A stretch of 64,000 nt of DNA from Pseudoalteromonas sp. 3D05 (GCF_002723455.1 NZ_PDUS01000003.1:245828-309827), one strand, 5' to 3'. Counted from the first letter of the stretch, positions 18,404 through 27,220 are shown. Notes: generated by a model from the sequence alone, not told the origin. Made by a program: numbers and translations.

Positions 18404-18700
18404 ATGAGTCAGTTCGACCCCTTAATACTTATTTACAACCACGAAATTGATATTATTGAAGAGCCTAGCGATCTCGAAAATTTACTGTATGGAATGAGTG
18501 AAAGCCAACAAAATGAGGTGATTTTACTAGATAAAAAGGCACGCTATAAAACGCTTAAAAACACCCCCTCGCAAGCCTTATCATCTAGCGATTTGGCAAC
18601 ATTAGTTAAACATTACCTAGCAAAAGAAGGGCAATGTTGTTTAGCTAAAATAGATCACTTAACACCGGCTCAGGCATTTGATTTATTAGCTATCGACTAG
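18404..18700 (+). CDS. Small uncharacterised protein (possibly DUF4144)
   Basis: The 98-residue acidic protein begins MSQFDPLILIYNHEIDIIEE and ends AQAFDLLAID. It has no signal peptide, membrane segment or metal motif. I think it resembles the small DUF4144 family of marine gammaproteobacteria, but that is from memory and weak. TTTAGGACAATAA gives a decent binding site. It is divergent from the CBS-GGDEF-EAL gene and its last 15 bp overlap the end of the opposite-strand HDAC-like gene. Function unknown. Confidence 0.6.
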   Translation: MSQFDPLILIYNHEIDIIEEPSDLENLLYGMSESQQNEVILLDKKARYKTLKNTPSQALSSSDLATLVKHYLAKEGQCCLAKIDHLTPAQAFDLLAID

Positions 18701-19603
18701 TGCTTTAACATGCGCTACTGCGCTGCGTCCTAATGCCGATAAAGCATACCCGCCTTCAAGATAAGAGATAATCCCTTTGCAGTTAAGTGTTTTACTCAAT
18801 GAGGCTAGCTGCTCTGTTAGCCAAACATAATCATCCTCGACAAACTTTAAGCTCGCCATATCATCTTCAAGATGCGCATCAAAGCCTGCGCTAATAAAAA
18901 TAAGCTCGGGCTGAAAAGCTGACAGTTTAGGCAACCATTGCTGATCATAAAGTGCTTTTAAGTCGTTACCATCACTGGCAATGGGCAGTGGAGAATTTAC
19001 TAACGTGGCATTATTTTCGATGGCAGTATTAGGATAAAAGGGATATTGAAACAAAGAGCAAAAAAGAACGTTTTCATCGTCCATAAAAATATCTTGCGTG
19101 CCATTACCGTGATGCACATCAAAATCGACAATCGCAATGCGTTTGACGCCTTTGCTTTGCGCATACCTAACCGCAATGGCTAAATTATTATACACACAGA
19201 ACCCGCTTGACGCCGAACGTGTAGCATGGTGCCCAGGTGGTCTGACAGAACAAAAAGCCGCATCTAAATTATCAGCAAGTACTTCATCTACCGCCAACAG
19301 TCCAGCCCCCACTGCTCGTTCAACTGCTTTTAAAGAATCAGGACATAACCAAGTATCACCATCTAACGAGGCAAGACCTTCATCAGGCAAGGTATTTTCA
19401 ACATGTCTAATAAGAGACTCATCATGCACAAGCAAATAATGCTCTGTTGATGCTTTTGGTGCTTGTTTTTGCTCTACGGCAATATCCAACCCACTTGCAA
19501 GAAGACGATCTGCAATGGCATCCAAGCGCTCAGGGCACTCTGGGTGATCCGCTATCATTTTATGTTTACGACAGTGTGGATGAGAGATAATTGCAGTGCG
19601 CAT
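18686..19603 (-). CDS. Histone deacetylase-like zinc amidohydrolase
   Basis: The 305-residue protein belongs to the arginase/deacetylase fold family containing bacterial HDAC-like and acetylpolyamine amidohydrolases. Visible hallmarks are HPHCRKHKMIADHPECPERL at the start, RPPGHHATRSASSGFC with the paired catalytic His, IVDFDVHHGNGTQDIF with zinc-ligand Asp and His, ISAGFDAHLEDDMASL with the second zinc Asp, and YLEGGYAL near the end. It should hydrolyse an acetyl-amine (acetyl-lysine or acetylpolyamine); the true substrate cannot be read. TTAGGAGC precedes the ATG by 6 nt. Confidence 0.92.
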   Translation of the reverse strand: MRTAIISHPHCRKHKMIADHPECPERLDAIADRLLASGLDIAVEQKQAPKASTEHYLLVHDESLIRHVENTLPDEGLASLDGDTWLCPDSLKAVERAVGAGLLAVDEVLADNLDAAFCSVRPPGHHATRSASSGFCVYNNLAIAVRYAQSKGVKRIAIVDFDVHHGNGTQDIFMDDENVLFCSLFQYPFYPNTAIENNATLVNSPLPIASDGNDLKALYDQQWLPKLSAFQPELIFISAGFDAHLEDDMASLKFVEDDYVWLTEQLASLSKTLNCKGIISYLEGGYALSALGRSAVAHVKALVDS

Positions 19604-19639
19604 ACAAAGCTCCTAATAAATTAGCTGAGTTAACTATAA

Positions 19640-19663
19640 CAAAGCCACCCGTAGGTGGCTTTG
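19640..19663 (-). terminator. Terminator of the serine hydrolase gene
   Basis: CAAAGCCACC and GGTGGCTTTG form a 10-bp stem around a 4-nt loop between the HDAC-like and serine-hydrolase genes, both on the minus strand. The T tract after it on that strand is short (TTTGTTATAG). Confidence 0.7.
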
Positions 19664-19689
19664 CGACTTTGGTTTACTATCATCCCTGT

Positions 19690-21237
19690 TTAGCGCTTTG
19701 CTTTTAAGGTCAAATTTCTAAAGTCAAAACTAAAATCAGTGACTGATGTAGAGACTGCACGCATTTTTGCCTGCTTAACACGGTTTGTGGTACTCATCTC
19801 AAACGTTATAAATGCATCGGCTTCCAGCAGTTTTTCATCCCACTTAACAATAAAAGTATTACCTGAGTAATGCTCAAGCTGCCCTTTTAAACGCTTAGTA
19901 TGGGTAAAATCAATACGTAACTTACCATTTAACTCTTCAATAATTACATCACCATACCAATCATCATTTAAAGTGCCTGTGTAGCTGATATTTGGTAGTT
20001 GCGGCTGGTAATCTGCAGATGCTTCAGGTTTGGCATTTGCGTACGCTTTTTGCTTACCTTCAAAGTGCTTTTTCGCTAAATCTTCAACCCAGTCTTTATC
20101 TTCAAGATCAAATGCATCCTCTAACACTTCGTAAGTAATCGCAGAGAGTGCACTAAATGCTTGCTGGTTGCTTAATATGACAATACCTAGATTCTTCTCG
20201 GGCACCAAGGTTACCTGCGATACCATACCTAAGATCCCGCCACCATGAGCAAGTTTTTTAACCCCATGGAAGTCTTCAATACTCCAACCTAAGCCGTATC
20301 CTCTAAACTGCTGGTGATACGCTTCATACGCTTTTTCTGACGCCATAGAGGTTATATGCGGGTGCCACATTTGCGCTTGCTGCTTTTCACTAAACAGTTG
20401 CTCACCATTGGGCATTGTGCCACCAGCAAGTTGTGTACGAAGCCACTGGCTCATATCACTGACGCTTGATGCAATTGCGCCTGCACCACGAAAGTCTTCT
20501 AGGTAATTAACAAAAAATGGATTTAACTTGCCATCCATGGGTATGTGACCCGTCGCCCAGTTTTTATTGCTATTTGGGATACGTGAAAAGCCAGCGCGTG
20601 AGTTTTTCATTTTTAACGGCTGTAACATGTTCTTTTCAATGTAGTCGTTCCAGCTCATACCCGAAACACGGGCTATAACTTCACCAGCAGTCACAAACAT
20701 TAAGTTGTTATAGGCGTATTTACTGCGAAAACTACTCGCAGGTTTTAAATACTTTAAACCTGCTAAAATCTCATCTACCGATTTATCTGTATCTGGCCAA
20801 ATCATCAAGTCGCCTTGACCTAAGCCTAGACCACTGCGATGACTCAATAAATCTCGTATGGTCATCTCTCGGGTGACATAAGGGTCGTATAAACGAAATT
20901 CAGGGAGATGATCAATTACTTTGTCATCCCAACTAATTTTTTCTTCATCAACCAGCTTAGCTAACGCCGCAGCAGTAAATGCTTTTGTATTTGAAGCAAT
21001 ACCAAATAAGGTATTTTTATTTACTTTATTTCCAGTATCTAAGTGAGTTACACCAAACCCTTTGGCAAACACCACTTTATCATTTTCAACTACAGCGACT
21101 GCCATTCCTGGTACATCAAAGCGTGCCATTGAGTTTTCAATAACTTGGTTTAACTGTTGGGTATTTATTTGTGCTTGAGCACAAAACGACAAGCCAGTTA
21201 ACAGTGTTGCAGCAATGGCTATTCTCTTCAGTTTCAT
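19690..21237 (-). CDS. Exported serine hydrolase of the class C beta-lactamase family
   Basis: The 515-residue product starts with a Sec signal peptide (MKLKRIAIAATLLTGLSFCAQA). The catalytic domain has the SxxK motif in GIASNTKAFTAAAL (near residue 87), a YxN motif in YAYNNLMFV (near 170) and a KTG-equivalent HGGGILGMV (near 330), the penicillin-binding/beta-lactamase fold. The last 130 residues look like the DUF3471 beta-domain often appended to such proteins. It probably acts as an esterase, peptidase or D-amino-acid hydrolase in the periplasm rather than as a resistance beta-lactamase. AAGGAAC is 6 nt before ATG. GGCT-like and LysE-family genes lie upstream on the same strand. Confidence 0.9.
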   Translation of the reverse strand: MKLKRIAIAATLLTGLSFCAQAQINTQQLNQVIENSMARFDVPGMAVAVVENDKVVFAKGFGVTHLDTGNKVNKNTLFGIASNTKAFTAAALAKLVDEEKISWDDKVIDHLPEFRLYDPYVTREMTIRDLLSHRSGLGLGQGDLMIWPDTDKSVDEILAGLKYLKPASSFRSKYAYNNLMFVTAGEVIARVSGMSWNDYIEKNMLQPLKMKNSRAGFSRIPNSNKNWATGHIPMDGKLNPFFVNYLEDFRGAGAIASSVSDMSQWLRTQLAGGTMPNGEQLFSEKQQAQMWHPHITSMASEKAYEAYHQQFRGYGLGWSIEDFHGVKKLAHGGGILGMVSQVTLVPEKNLGIVILSNQQAFSALSAITYEVLEDAFDLEDKDWVEDLAKKHFEGKQKAYANAKPEASADYQPQLPNISYTGTLNDDWYGDVIIEELNGKLRIDFTHTKRLKGQLEHYSGNTFIVKWDEKLLEADAFITFEMSTTNRVKQAKMRAVSTSVTDFSFDFRNLTLKAKR

Positions 21238-21257
21238 AACGTTCCTTGGCGTAATTT

Positions 21258-21752
21258 TTATTGTTTATGTACGGCAAACTCAATAGCTGCGCGTGCTTTA
21301 TCGCTATCTTGGCGGGTAGGCCGCGATTTGATATTTTCACTGTACGCATTTGGCAGCTCAGCTTCAAGCGCCCCGCGATGAACGTGCTCTATGTACCAGT
21401 CATAAGGTAGAATTGTTGCATCTGTGGTATTGGCAATATAACAATGCGCAGTTATTTTTTTGCCATCAAGTAAAATAACTTCAACATCTACACAATCGTA
21501 ACGCGGGCCTTCAATAGCATCGAGAACCTCTTTTTCATCCGCCGTTATTTGATATACCACCCCATATACTTGAGCGTCTTGAGCGGTGCTTTTTCTTACA
21601 CTACATTTACCAGAACCATCAAGGCTGACCATATCAAACGTTAACTCATAGCCAATTAAACGTGCCGTCCCTACTCGTTTAACTTCAGGAAGGCGTGCTA
21701 ATAAACGATTTGACGACATATTTGAGCCAAACGAAAAATTATAAAGTGCCAT
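21258..21752 (-). CDS. Gamma-glutamylcyclotransferase-like protein
   Basis: The 164-residue protein has the GGCT/AIG2 fold signature: YNFSFGSNMSSNRLLAR at the N-terminus (substrate-binding YxSxGSNM loop), VYGVVYQI near residue 64, and LDAIEG with the likely catalytic Glu near 80. Enzymes of this family open gamma-glutamyl amides to give 5-oxoproline. AGGAG is 8 nt upstream of the ATG. It lies in a same-strand run with the LysE-family exporter (12 bp upstream) and the serine hydrolase (20 bp downstream), probably one operon. Its actual substrate is unknown. Confidence 0.88.
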   Translation of the reverse strand: MALYNFSFGSNMSSNRLLARLPEVKRVGTARLIGYELTFDMVSLDGSGKCSVRKSTAQDAQVYGVVYQITADEKEVLDAIEGPRYDCVDVEVILLDGKKITAHCYIANTTDATILPYDWYIEHVHRGALEAELPNAYSENIKSRPTRQDSDKARAAIEFAVHKQ

Positions 21753-21764
21753 GTTTGTTTACTC

Positions 21765-22388
21765 CTATAAAACGACGCGTATTGCTAACGCGATTAAAAT
21801 CACGCCTATACCACGGTCAAACCAATAACCGCTTTTTTGAAAAAAACCACGTACATTAGGTTTAGATAACACCAGTGATAAAAATGAAAACCAAAGCCAA
21901 GTTGCCACAGCCATATAAAGACCATATCCAGCTTGCACCAAAAGCGGTGTTGTTTGACTGATCACCAAAGTAAATAACGACATAAAGAATAAGGTCGCTT
22001 TGGGGTTTAAGGCATTCGTTAAAAAGCCACGCCGAAACGCAATCCAGAGTGACTCTTCACTTTGGCTTTGAAGTACTTCTTCACCCGTGTTTGTCGTGGG
22101 TTTGGCGCTACGCAGCGCTTGAAATCCTATGTATGCTAAATAAGCGCCGGCTAAGTATTTTAACGCCATAAATACACTAGGTGATTGCGCTAACAATACC
22201 GCAACCCCCAACAAGCAATAACCCACATGAAGTAAAATCGCTAAGCCAACACCAAAGCTAGTCCATAGCGCATTACGCCGACCATGTTGAATACTTTGCT
22301 TAAGTACGATTGCAAAGTCGGGACCAGGGCTCGCTACTGCAAAAAAGTGTGCCAATGCTATGAGGATAAATTCATCTAAATAATTCAA
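21765..22388 (-). CDS. LysE/RhtB family amino-acid exporter
   Basis: The 207-residue protein is mostly hydrophobic with about six predicted helices and the family N-terminal motif HFFAVASPGPDFAIVLKQS, followed by RRNALWTSFGVGLAILLHV and KYLAGAYLAYIGFQALRS, then FLTNALNPKATLFFMSLF. This is a standard RhtB-type exporter of amino acids or homoserine lactone-like solutes. The start is TTG 22388, 4 nt after the stop of the upstream gene; no in-frame ATG fits the family N-terminus. Translational coupling with the upstream gene is likely. Confidence 0.92.
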   Translation of the reverse strand: MNYLDEFILIALAHFFAVASPGPDFAIVLKQSIQHGRRNALWTSFGVGLAILLHVGYCLLGVAVLLAQSPSVFMALKYLAGAYLAYIGFQALRSAKPTTNTGEEVLQSQSEESLWIAFRRGFLTNALNPKATLFFMSLFTLVISQTTPLLVQAGYGLYMAVATWLWFSFLSLVLSKPNVRGFFQKSGYWFDRGIGVILIALAIRVVL

Positions 22389-22392
22389 ATCT

Positions 22393-23175
22393 TTATCCGG
22401 CCTTTTTTTCGTCTAGCGCTAATAAAAGCGGGTTTGCAGTTTCACTTAATAGTGCTTTTATCTCTTTTTGCGCTTTCTTAAATTGGCCGCGCAGATGTGG
22501 CTTAAGGTGCTTTTTCGAGTCATTGTGACCTTTAAAGTGACATATTAAAGCGTGCATAAACAAAGTTTGTGATTCAGTTAATGCAGCCTGCCTGTTCGCG
22601 TAAGGGTTATAGCAAGACCCGCAGCCTCCTTTAAACTGATAAACAGTGTTACTCATCATCACTCCAAATCCTAAAAAGCATGCAAGCGCGTCACTGGCTT
22701 GAGGTAAAAACTCTTTACCACCTGGTGGTAATACACCAACATGGTGAATCATGATCGTTGCAAGTGTTCCTGCAAAACTCGCCACCAAATCTTGTGGTTG
22801 ATTTATTTGGTTTGGATTAAAAGACACATTAACCAAATGCGGCGGTGCAACGATAAGAGTACTGTTTGGTGAACGTAGTGTGTCTGTAAACTCAAAATGC
22901 GGGAACACTTGTGGCTGAAGCTGCGCAGGCCCAACAAGCTGAATTGGCCAGGCTTGCATACCCGCATACCCCACAACTCGCTGAAATACTTTGCTAGCCA
23001 TTTCTTCAATACTTGATACAGGATCAGGAAAGAATTGATGATTAGGTAACACTAACTGTGTTTTATTGATAAAAAACTCGCTGTCAAAATGCTCAACAGC
23101 CCACACAAATGTATCGATTAACCATTGTTGTTCTTGTGCATCTAACAACGGTTTAGATTTAAATAAAGCTAACAT
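22393..23175 (-). CDS. Uncharacterised protein
   Basis: The product is 260 residues from ATG 23175 (AAGAG 6 nt upstream; a TTG six bases earlier is also open). It begins MLALFKSKPLLDAQEQQWLI and has no signal peptide or strong membrane segment. A central region with a CGSCYNPYANRQ motif (near residue 200) might hold a metal or be structural, and the C-terminus is lysine-rich. I do not recognise a family with confidence. The gene is coupled to the LysE-family exporter downstream (4-nt gap) and follows creA, suggesting an operon of at least three genes. Confidence 0.75.
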   Translation of the reverse strand: MLALFKSKPLLDAQEQQWLIDTFVWAVEHFDSEFFINKTQLVLPNHQFFPDPVSSIEEMASKVFQRVVGYAGMQAWPIQLVGPAQLQPQVFPHFEFTDTLRSPNSTLIVAPPHLVNVSFNPNQINQPQDLVASFAGTLATIMIHHVGVLPPGGKEFLPQASDALACFLGFGVMMSNTVYQFKGGCGSCYNPYANRQAALTESQTLFMHALICHFKGHNDSKKHLKPHLRGQFKKAQKEIKALLSETANPLLLALDEKKAG

Positions 23176-23190
23176 AATCAACTCTTAATA

Positions 23191-23661
23191 TTATTGTTGG
23201 GAACTTGCCCATTGCCATGCCTGAGTATTATAAAGCGGCACAGTCGATAAAGCGTGATGATGACTCCCAGTCGATTCTTTAGTTGAATATGAGAGGTATA
23301 ATAAAGACCGTGTTTGTGCATCATAAATTCGACGTACTTTTAACGATTTAAATAAAATACTTTTTGAGGATTTAAAAACAACCTCACCTGACTTGCTTCG
23401 GTCAATGTCAGCTAACTGTTCAGCTGTAATAGGGCCGGTTTGGCGACATGCAATAGACATATCCGATGGGTCTGAAAAATCTAGATTCGCTTCAATGTGA
23501 CTTATATGACATGTCACCCCGGTGACCAACGGATCTTGTTGTGAAACTACTTTAATATCCTTCGTTGTAAATAGTCCTAAACTAACTGATGCAGCATCGT
23601 CTGAGCACCCAGTTTGTAAAGCCAACAACCCCAATAGACTAATTATTTTTAATGATTTCAT
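23191..23661 (-). CDS. creA: CreA family periplasmic protein
   Basis: The 156-residue product matches CreA: after an N-terminal signal sequence (MKSLKIISLLGLLALQTGC) it has LGLFTTKDIKVVSQQDPLV, GVTCHISH, MSIACRQTGPI, KSILFKSLKVRRIYDAQTRS and YLSYSTKESTGSHHHALSTVP, the same block order as E. coli CreA. The Cys in QTGC could be lipidated, though Q at -3 makes a poor lipobox. ATG 23661 is chosen because AAGGAATGGT directly precedes it; an earlier ATG (23679) lacks this. The function of CreA remains unclear. It is divergent from a beta-barrel gene. Confidence 0.88.
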   Translation of the reverse strand: MKSLKIISLLGLLALQTGCSDDAASVSLGLFTTKDIKVVSQQDPLVTGVTCHISHIEANLDFSDPSDMSIACRQTGPITAEQLADIDRSKSGEVVFKSSKSILFKSLKVRRIYDAQTRSLLYLSYSTKESTGSHHHALSTVPLYNTQAWQWASSQQ

Positions 23662-23784
23662 ACCATTCCTTAAATTCAATCGCTACAACATTCGCACCTC
23701 AATTGCGCGCTCAATAGTTACATTTTTAAAATAGCTATGCTTCAATAGTAACTGAAAAATTCTTCAACAACGAGCTGCAATATA

Positions 23785-24372
23785 ATGAAAAAAATACTAA
23801 TCCCGCTGTGTTTTTTATCTGCCACCACTTACGGCCAAGATGATTACTCTGTAAGCCTCTATGCTGGTAAAAACTTTAACCAAACATTAGAAACCAAAGA
23901 AGCATTAAAGGTTGAGGTTAATAATGGCAACCACTTCGCTTTTAGTATTGACCGTAATATTGACCGCGCCCGCTATGGCTTCTATTTTGCACAAAGCAGC
24001 AATGAGCTTGAGAATACAGACGATAAAGAAGTCACCATGAAATACTTTTTATTCCAAAGTGCTGTTGAAGTAGCGTTAAGTAATCATATTAATAGCTATA
24101 TAGGTGCGCAATTAGGCGCCAATTATGTACAAACTAATTTTACAAGTAATGACATATTCTTTGCCAGCGGCTTATATGGCGGCGTTGAATATTTGTTTAG
24201 TGATAAAGCCAGAGTTTTATTTGAAACCCGCTGGTTGGCTACTATAGTTAACAACGAAAGCACGGTTAACTGCACTTTGCCGACCAACGAAGATGATAAA
24301 TGTTTATGGCATTTTGATGGCGACGTACTAAACCAATTTCAAACAAGTTTAGGTTTTACTTACCGTTTTTAG
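23785..24372 (+). CDS. Small outer-membrane beta-barrel protein
   Basis: The 195-residue product has a short signal peptide (MKKILIPLCFLSATTYG, then QDDYS), alternating polar/hydrophobic strands such as YSVSLYAGKNF and FLFQSAVEVALSNHINSYIG, and a C-terminal aromatic ending (TSLGFTYRF) typical of outer-membrane barrels. Two cysteines near residue 170 (VNCTLPTNEDDKCL) may form a disulfide. The pattern resembles OmpW/OmpA-like eight-strand barrels, but no specific family is certain. CHMI-like gene follows after 8 bp. Confidence 0.78.
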   Translation: MKKILIPLCFLSATTYGQDDYSVSLYAGKNFNQTLETKEALKVEVNNGNHFAFSIDRNIDRARYGFYFAQSSNELENTDDKEVTMKYFLFQSAVEVALSNHINSYIGAQLGANYVQTNFTSNDIFFASGLYGGVEYLFSDKARVLFETRWLATIVNNESTVNCTLPTNEDDKCLWHFDGDVLNQFQTSLGFTYRF

Positions 24373-24380
24373 GAGCCTTC

Positions 24381-24710
24381 ATGCCCCACATTGTGATTGA
24401 ACATTCTGAAGATTTACCACTTTTGCCCCAAGTTTTAGTTGATAAAGTACATCAAACTACCTTTGAAAGTGGTTTGTTTGAGCTTTCGACAATTAAAACT
24501 CGTGCCATTGCTTATCAGCACTACCAGCTAGGCGAAGGTAAAGATGGTTTTATTTATATAGCGGCCTACATAATGGCTGGTAGAAGCACCGAAGAAAAAC
24601 AGCGCTTAAGTGAAAGCTTACTTAATTGTTTGCGTACTTATTGCATGGAATCGTATAGTTTAAGCGTTAATGTTTACGAAAACAGTAGCGAAACTTATCG
24701 TAAATGCTAA
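24381..24710 (+). CDS. 5-carboxymethyl-2-hydroxymuconate isomerase-like protein
   Basis: The 109-residue protein starts MPHIVIEHSEDLPL. Pro after the initiator Met is the expected catalytic base of the CHMI/tautomerase superfamily, and the rest (LSTIKTRAIAYQHYQLGEGK, FIYIAAYIMAGRSTEEKQRL) follows the CHMI family closely. CHMI works in homoprotocatechuate degradation, but no other gene of that pathway is nearby, so a general tautomerase role is possible. AGGAG lies 7 nt upstream of the ATG. It follows the barrel gene by 8 bp, probably cotranscribed. Confidence 0.88.
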   Translation: MPHIVIEHSEDLPLLPQVLVDKVHQTTFESGLFELSTIKTRAIAYQHYQLGEGKDGFIYIAAYIMAGRSTEEKQRLSESLLNCLRTYCMESYSLSVNVYENSSETYRKC

Positions 24711-24768
24711 TACAACACTTAGGTAAAAATATTAAAATAATTACCTAGCTACCAAAAGGTGTATTCGC

Positions 24769-26895
24769 TTATGGTAGGTACTCAGCTCTAATGCGCTTAA
24801 TGTCTATTTGGGGTGACTTATACGATGTGTAAATCAACCAGTCGAGCTTGGGAACATAAGTTAAACCTGATGAGCGACTAAATGCCCGCTCAGGCAAGCG
24901 CATCACGTCGTGGCGTTGTTTAGTTTGTAAGTTATAAGCACTTAGTCGGTAGTCACCTTGATTGACATTAAAATAAAACACCCTATCAGGTTCGTTACCT
25001 GCTCCTTGGGCGTAATGCCATCCAACGCTGTTAGATAAATTGATCGACTCAATTAACACCTCTTCTTCACCAGTATCGTGATGTTTAATCCATAACTGCG
25101 TTGTTTTTGGGTTGGCAAAAATAAGATCTCGCTCAGCCGTTTCAATCGCATAATACGCAGGTAACGCTATTGCCTTGCCTAAGTTTTCACCCTGAAGACT
25201 CAAACGGTGCACATACCCGTTGTTTGATACCAGCACGCTTTGACTATCAGCCGACCATGCGGGCTTACCATAACTATCAAACCCACTTTGCAAAGGTTTA
25301 CTATTTAATTGTTTTTGAAAGTCATAAATAAATAACTGATTCTTGTCTTTAATATTTGCGGTATAGGCAATATAACGACCATCATAAGACCACACTGGGC
25401 TATATACACTGGCTTTTAGGTGACTTAACTGCACTCTATTAGTGCCATCTGAATTAGCAACCCATAGCTCTGAGTCTCCCGACTCACTTGAAACAAATGC
25501 TATCTTATTTTGTGCTTCATTATAATCAGCATAGCGCATAGTAAAATGCGTTGATAAAACAGGAAAAGGCGAACTTACAATAGGATCATTGACTTTTATG
25601 CGCATAAGAGCTGAATCGATATGCCATTGATGAAAATACAAATCTCCTTGAGCGCTGAATTCAGGATAGCTAAGACCCTTTACTTTCATATCAGTGACAG
25701 TCTGAGTATCAAAGTTATAAAAGTAACCTCGACGCTCATCTTGCTCTACCGCTGAAAACACCAGTTGATCTTTAAGTGGATGCCAATCCACACCACGAAT
25801 ATCAAGAAAGCCAGTAGTTAGTACGCGTGTATTGCCGGTTGCAATATCCACTAAGAATAGATTTTCATTCCCAGTAGGGAGATTGCGTGAGACAACAAGC
25901 TGTTTTGCATCAGGGGAGAATATTACTGACTCATCATTAAAGTCACATTCACCCGAACACGGAATCTTTTTAATATCTTTTTTATCTGAGGTTAAATCAA
26001 GAATATTAAGCTCTGTTTTAACGCGCCCTTTCGTTATTTTCTCACTAATAAAAACCAGCTCAGTTCCCGAAAAATTTACGTCAAGATCTGTAGGATTGCT
26101 TGCAGAGCAAGATGCCAATACCGAAATCTCGCCTGTTACGATAATATGCTCTACAACCTCACACGTGCTTGCTGAGATGCGTCGATAATAATAAAGACGC
26201 TGGAAATCAGGGCTAAAAACGGTTCTGCCCTCAACGTAATCTGTATTTGTAAGTGATTTCACCGCCTGCTCTGGCGAAAATAAATCGCGTAAATATAAGT
26301 TTGTTTGCTTACCTGGCCGACGCCAAGAGTACGCCATAAAATGGTCATCACTCGAGACCGCTGGATAAAGCTCTCTTCCAGGGCTTGTTGTAACCGTTTC
26401 AATATAGTCTGTTAGCAAAACAGTAGACGACCCGAGAGACTGCTCTTTGTGCGAAAACAGCCAATGCTGACTTGCCCAAAAAGTCACGACTGCAACTAAA
26501 CCTAATGCAGCTATTGCAAGACTAAAAGGTGCAAATAAGGCCGCTTTATTTGGTTTAGGTTGCTTAGCTTCAACAATGGTAGGCGCTACCGTTAATCGGT
26601 AGCCCGTTTTTCGTAGTGTTTCTATGTAGGTGTTGTTGGGATCTAGCTCTTTAAAAGACTTCCGAAGGTGCCAAATTGCATTGGTTAATGCTTTTTCACC
26701 AACAAAGTAATTGCCATCCCATACTTCTTGAATCAACTCTTCACGCGTTATCGCATGTGGATAACGCGATGCTAAAACTGACAATAATTCGATAAATTTA
26801 GGCTGCAAAACTATTTCCACATCTGCCCATATCAGCTTATTTTCAAGCACAGAGACATGGCACTGATTTAATAAAAACGGTTTTTTAGTATCCAT
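24769..26895 (-). CDS. CadC-like membrane transcriptional regulator with beta-propeller sensor
   Basis: The 708-residue protein has an N-terminal OmpR/CadC-type winged helix (residues about 5-100: LLSVLASRYPHAITREELIQ, NAIWHLRKSF, YIETLRKTGYRLTV), one transmembrane segment near 125-145 (FSLAIAALGLVAVVTFW), and a large periplasmic region with TolB/PD40-like repeats such as FSPDAKQLVVSR, WHPLKDQLVFS and WSYDGRYIAYTA. Such one-component regulators sense envelope or extracellular signals and bind DNA while membrane-bound. ATG 26895 is preferred; a TTG at 26907 is too near the AGGTGC site. It is divergent from the TonB-dependent receptor and may control it. Confidence 0.9.
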   Translation of the reverse strand: MDTKKPFLLNQCHVSVLENKLIWADVEIVLQPKFIELLSVLASRYPHAITREELIQEVWDGNYFVGEKALTNAIWHLRKSFKELDPNNTYIETLRKTGYRLTVAPTIVEAKQPKPNKAALFAPFSLAIAALGLVAVVTFWASQHWLFSHKEQSLGSSTVLLTDYIETVTTSPGRELYPAVSSDDHFMAYSWRRPGKQTNLYLRDLFSPEQAVKSLTNTDYVEGRTVFSPDFQRLYYYRRISASTCEVVEHIIVTGEISVLASCSASNPTDLDVNFSGTELVFISEKITKGRVKTELNILDLTSDKKDIKKIPCSGECDFNDESVIFSPDAKQLVVSRNLPTGNENLFLVDIATGNTRVLTTGFLDIRGVDWHPLKDQLVFSAVEQDERRGYFYNFDTQTVTDMKVKGLSYPEFSAQGDLYFHQWHIDSALMRIKVNDPIVSSPFPVLSTHFTMRYADYNEAQNKIAFVSSESGDSELWVANSDGTNRVQLSHLKASVYSPVWSYDGRYIAYTANIKDKNQLFIYDFQKQLNSKPLQSGFDSYGKPAWSADSQSVLVSNNGYVHRLSLQGENLGKAIALPAYYAIETAERDLIFANPKTTQLWIKHHDTGEEEVLIESINLSNSVGWHYAQGAGNEPDRVFYFNVNQGDYRLSAYNLQTKQRHDVMRLPERAFSRSSGLTYVPKLDWLIYTSYKSPQIDIKRIRAEYLP

Positions 26896-27220
26896 AAATG
26901 AAAGCAAGCACCTAGTTTAGAAGTCTAGAAGGGTAACCTTTAATTGAATTAAAATGCAAAAGATTAGGCTTAAAGTAAATAACCTTTAAACAAAAATCAA
27001 GTAACAATAAATACAATACATTGTTTTTAAAGGAATAGATATTAAATAGATGTAAAATAGGGATATAAACGAGACACCTCTCATTGTACTTTGATTCACG
27101 ATTCCATAAAACATTTAACGAATAAAGCCCACCAGCTACTGTGTTAATGAATACTTTGAACTGCCCTTCAACCAGTTAACGCAGTAGCTTTTATAAAAAC
27201 CAAAAATGTAAGGGAAATCT
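26896..27220. promoter_or_regulatory. Divergent regulatory region between CadC-like gene and TonB receptor
   Basis: This AT-rich 325-bp gap carries two notable structures. An imperfect inverted repeat, CCTTTAAACAA (26983-26993) and TTGTTTTTAAAGG (27021-27033), is a possible regulator site. A longer stem lies near the receptor start (separate entry). No coding sequence is convincing; one minus-strand open frame entering here is a shadow of the receptor gene. Confidence 0.55.
27134..27189 (+). promoter_or_regulatory. Long stem-loop in the TonB receptor leader
   Basis: AGCTACTGTGTTAA (27134-27147) and TTAACGCAGTAGCT (27176-27189) pair over 14 positions with a single G-U. The 28-nt loop contains a second small stem (TTGAA/TTCAA). 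TTTTAT begins at 27189, so the structure is terminator-like. It ends about 30 bp before the receptor GTG start, which would make it an attenuator or regulatory leader if transcribed. Confidence 0.5.

Noticed and set aside
19690..21237. Antibiotic-resistance beta-lactamase
   Set aside because: SxxK and YxN are shared by many esterases and peptidases; the DUF3471-like tail and HGGG in place of KTG argue against a true AmpC.
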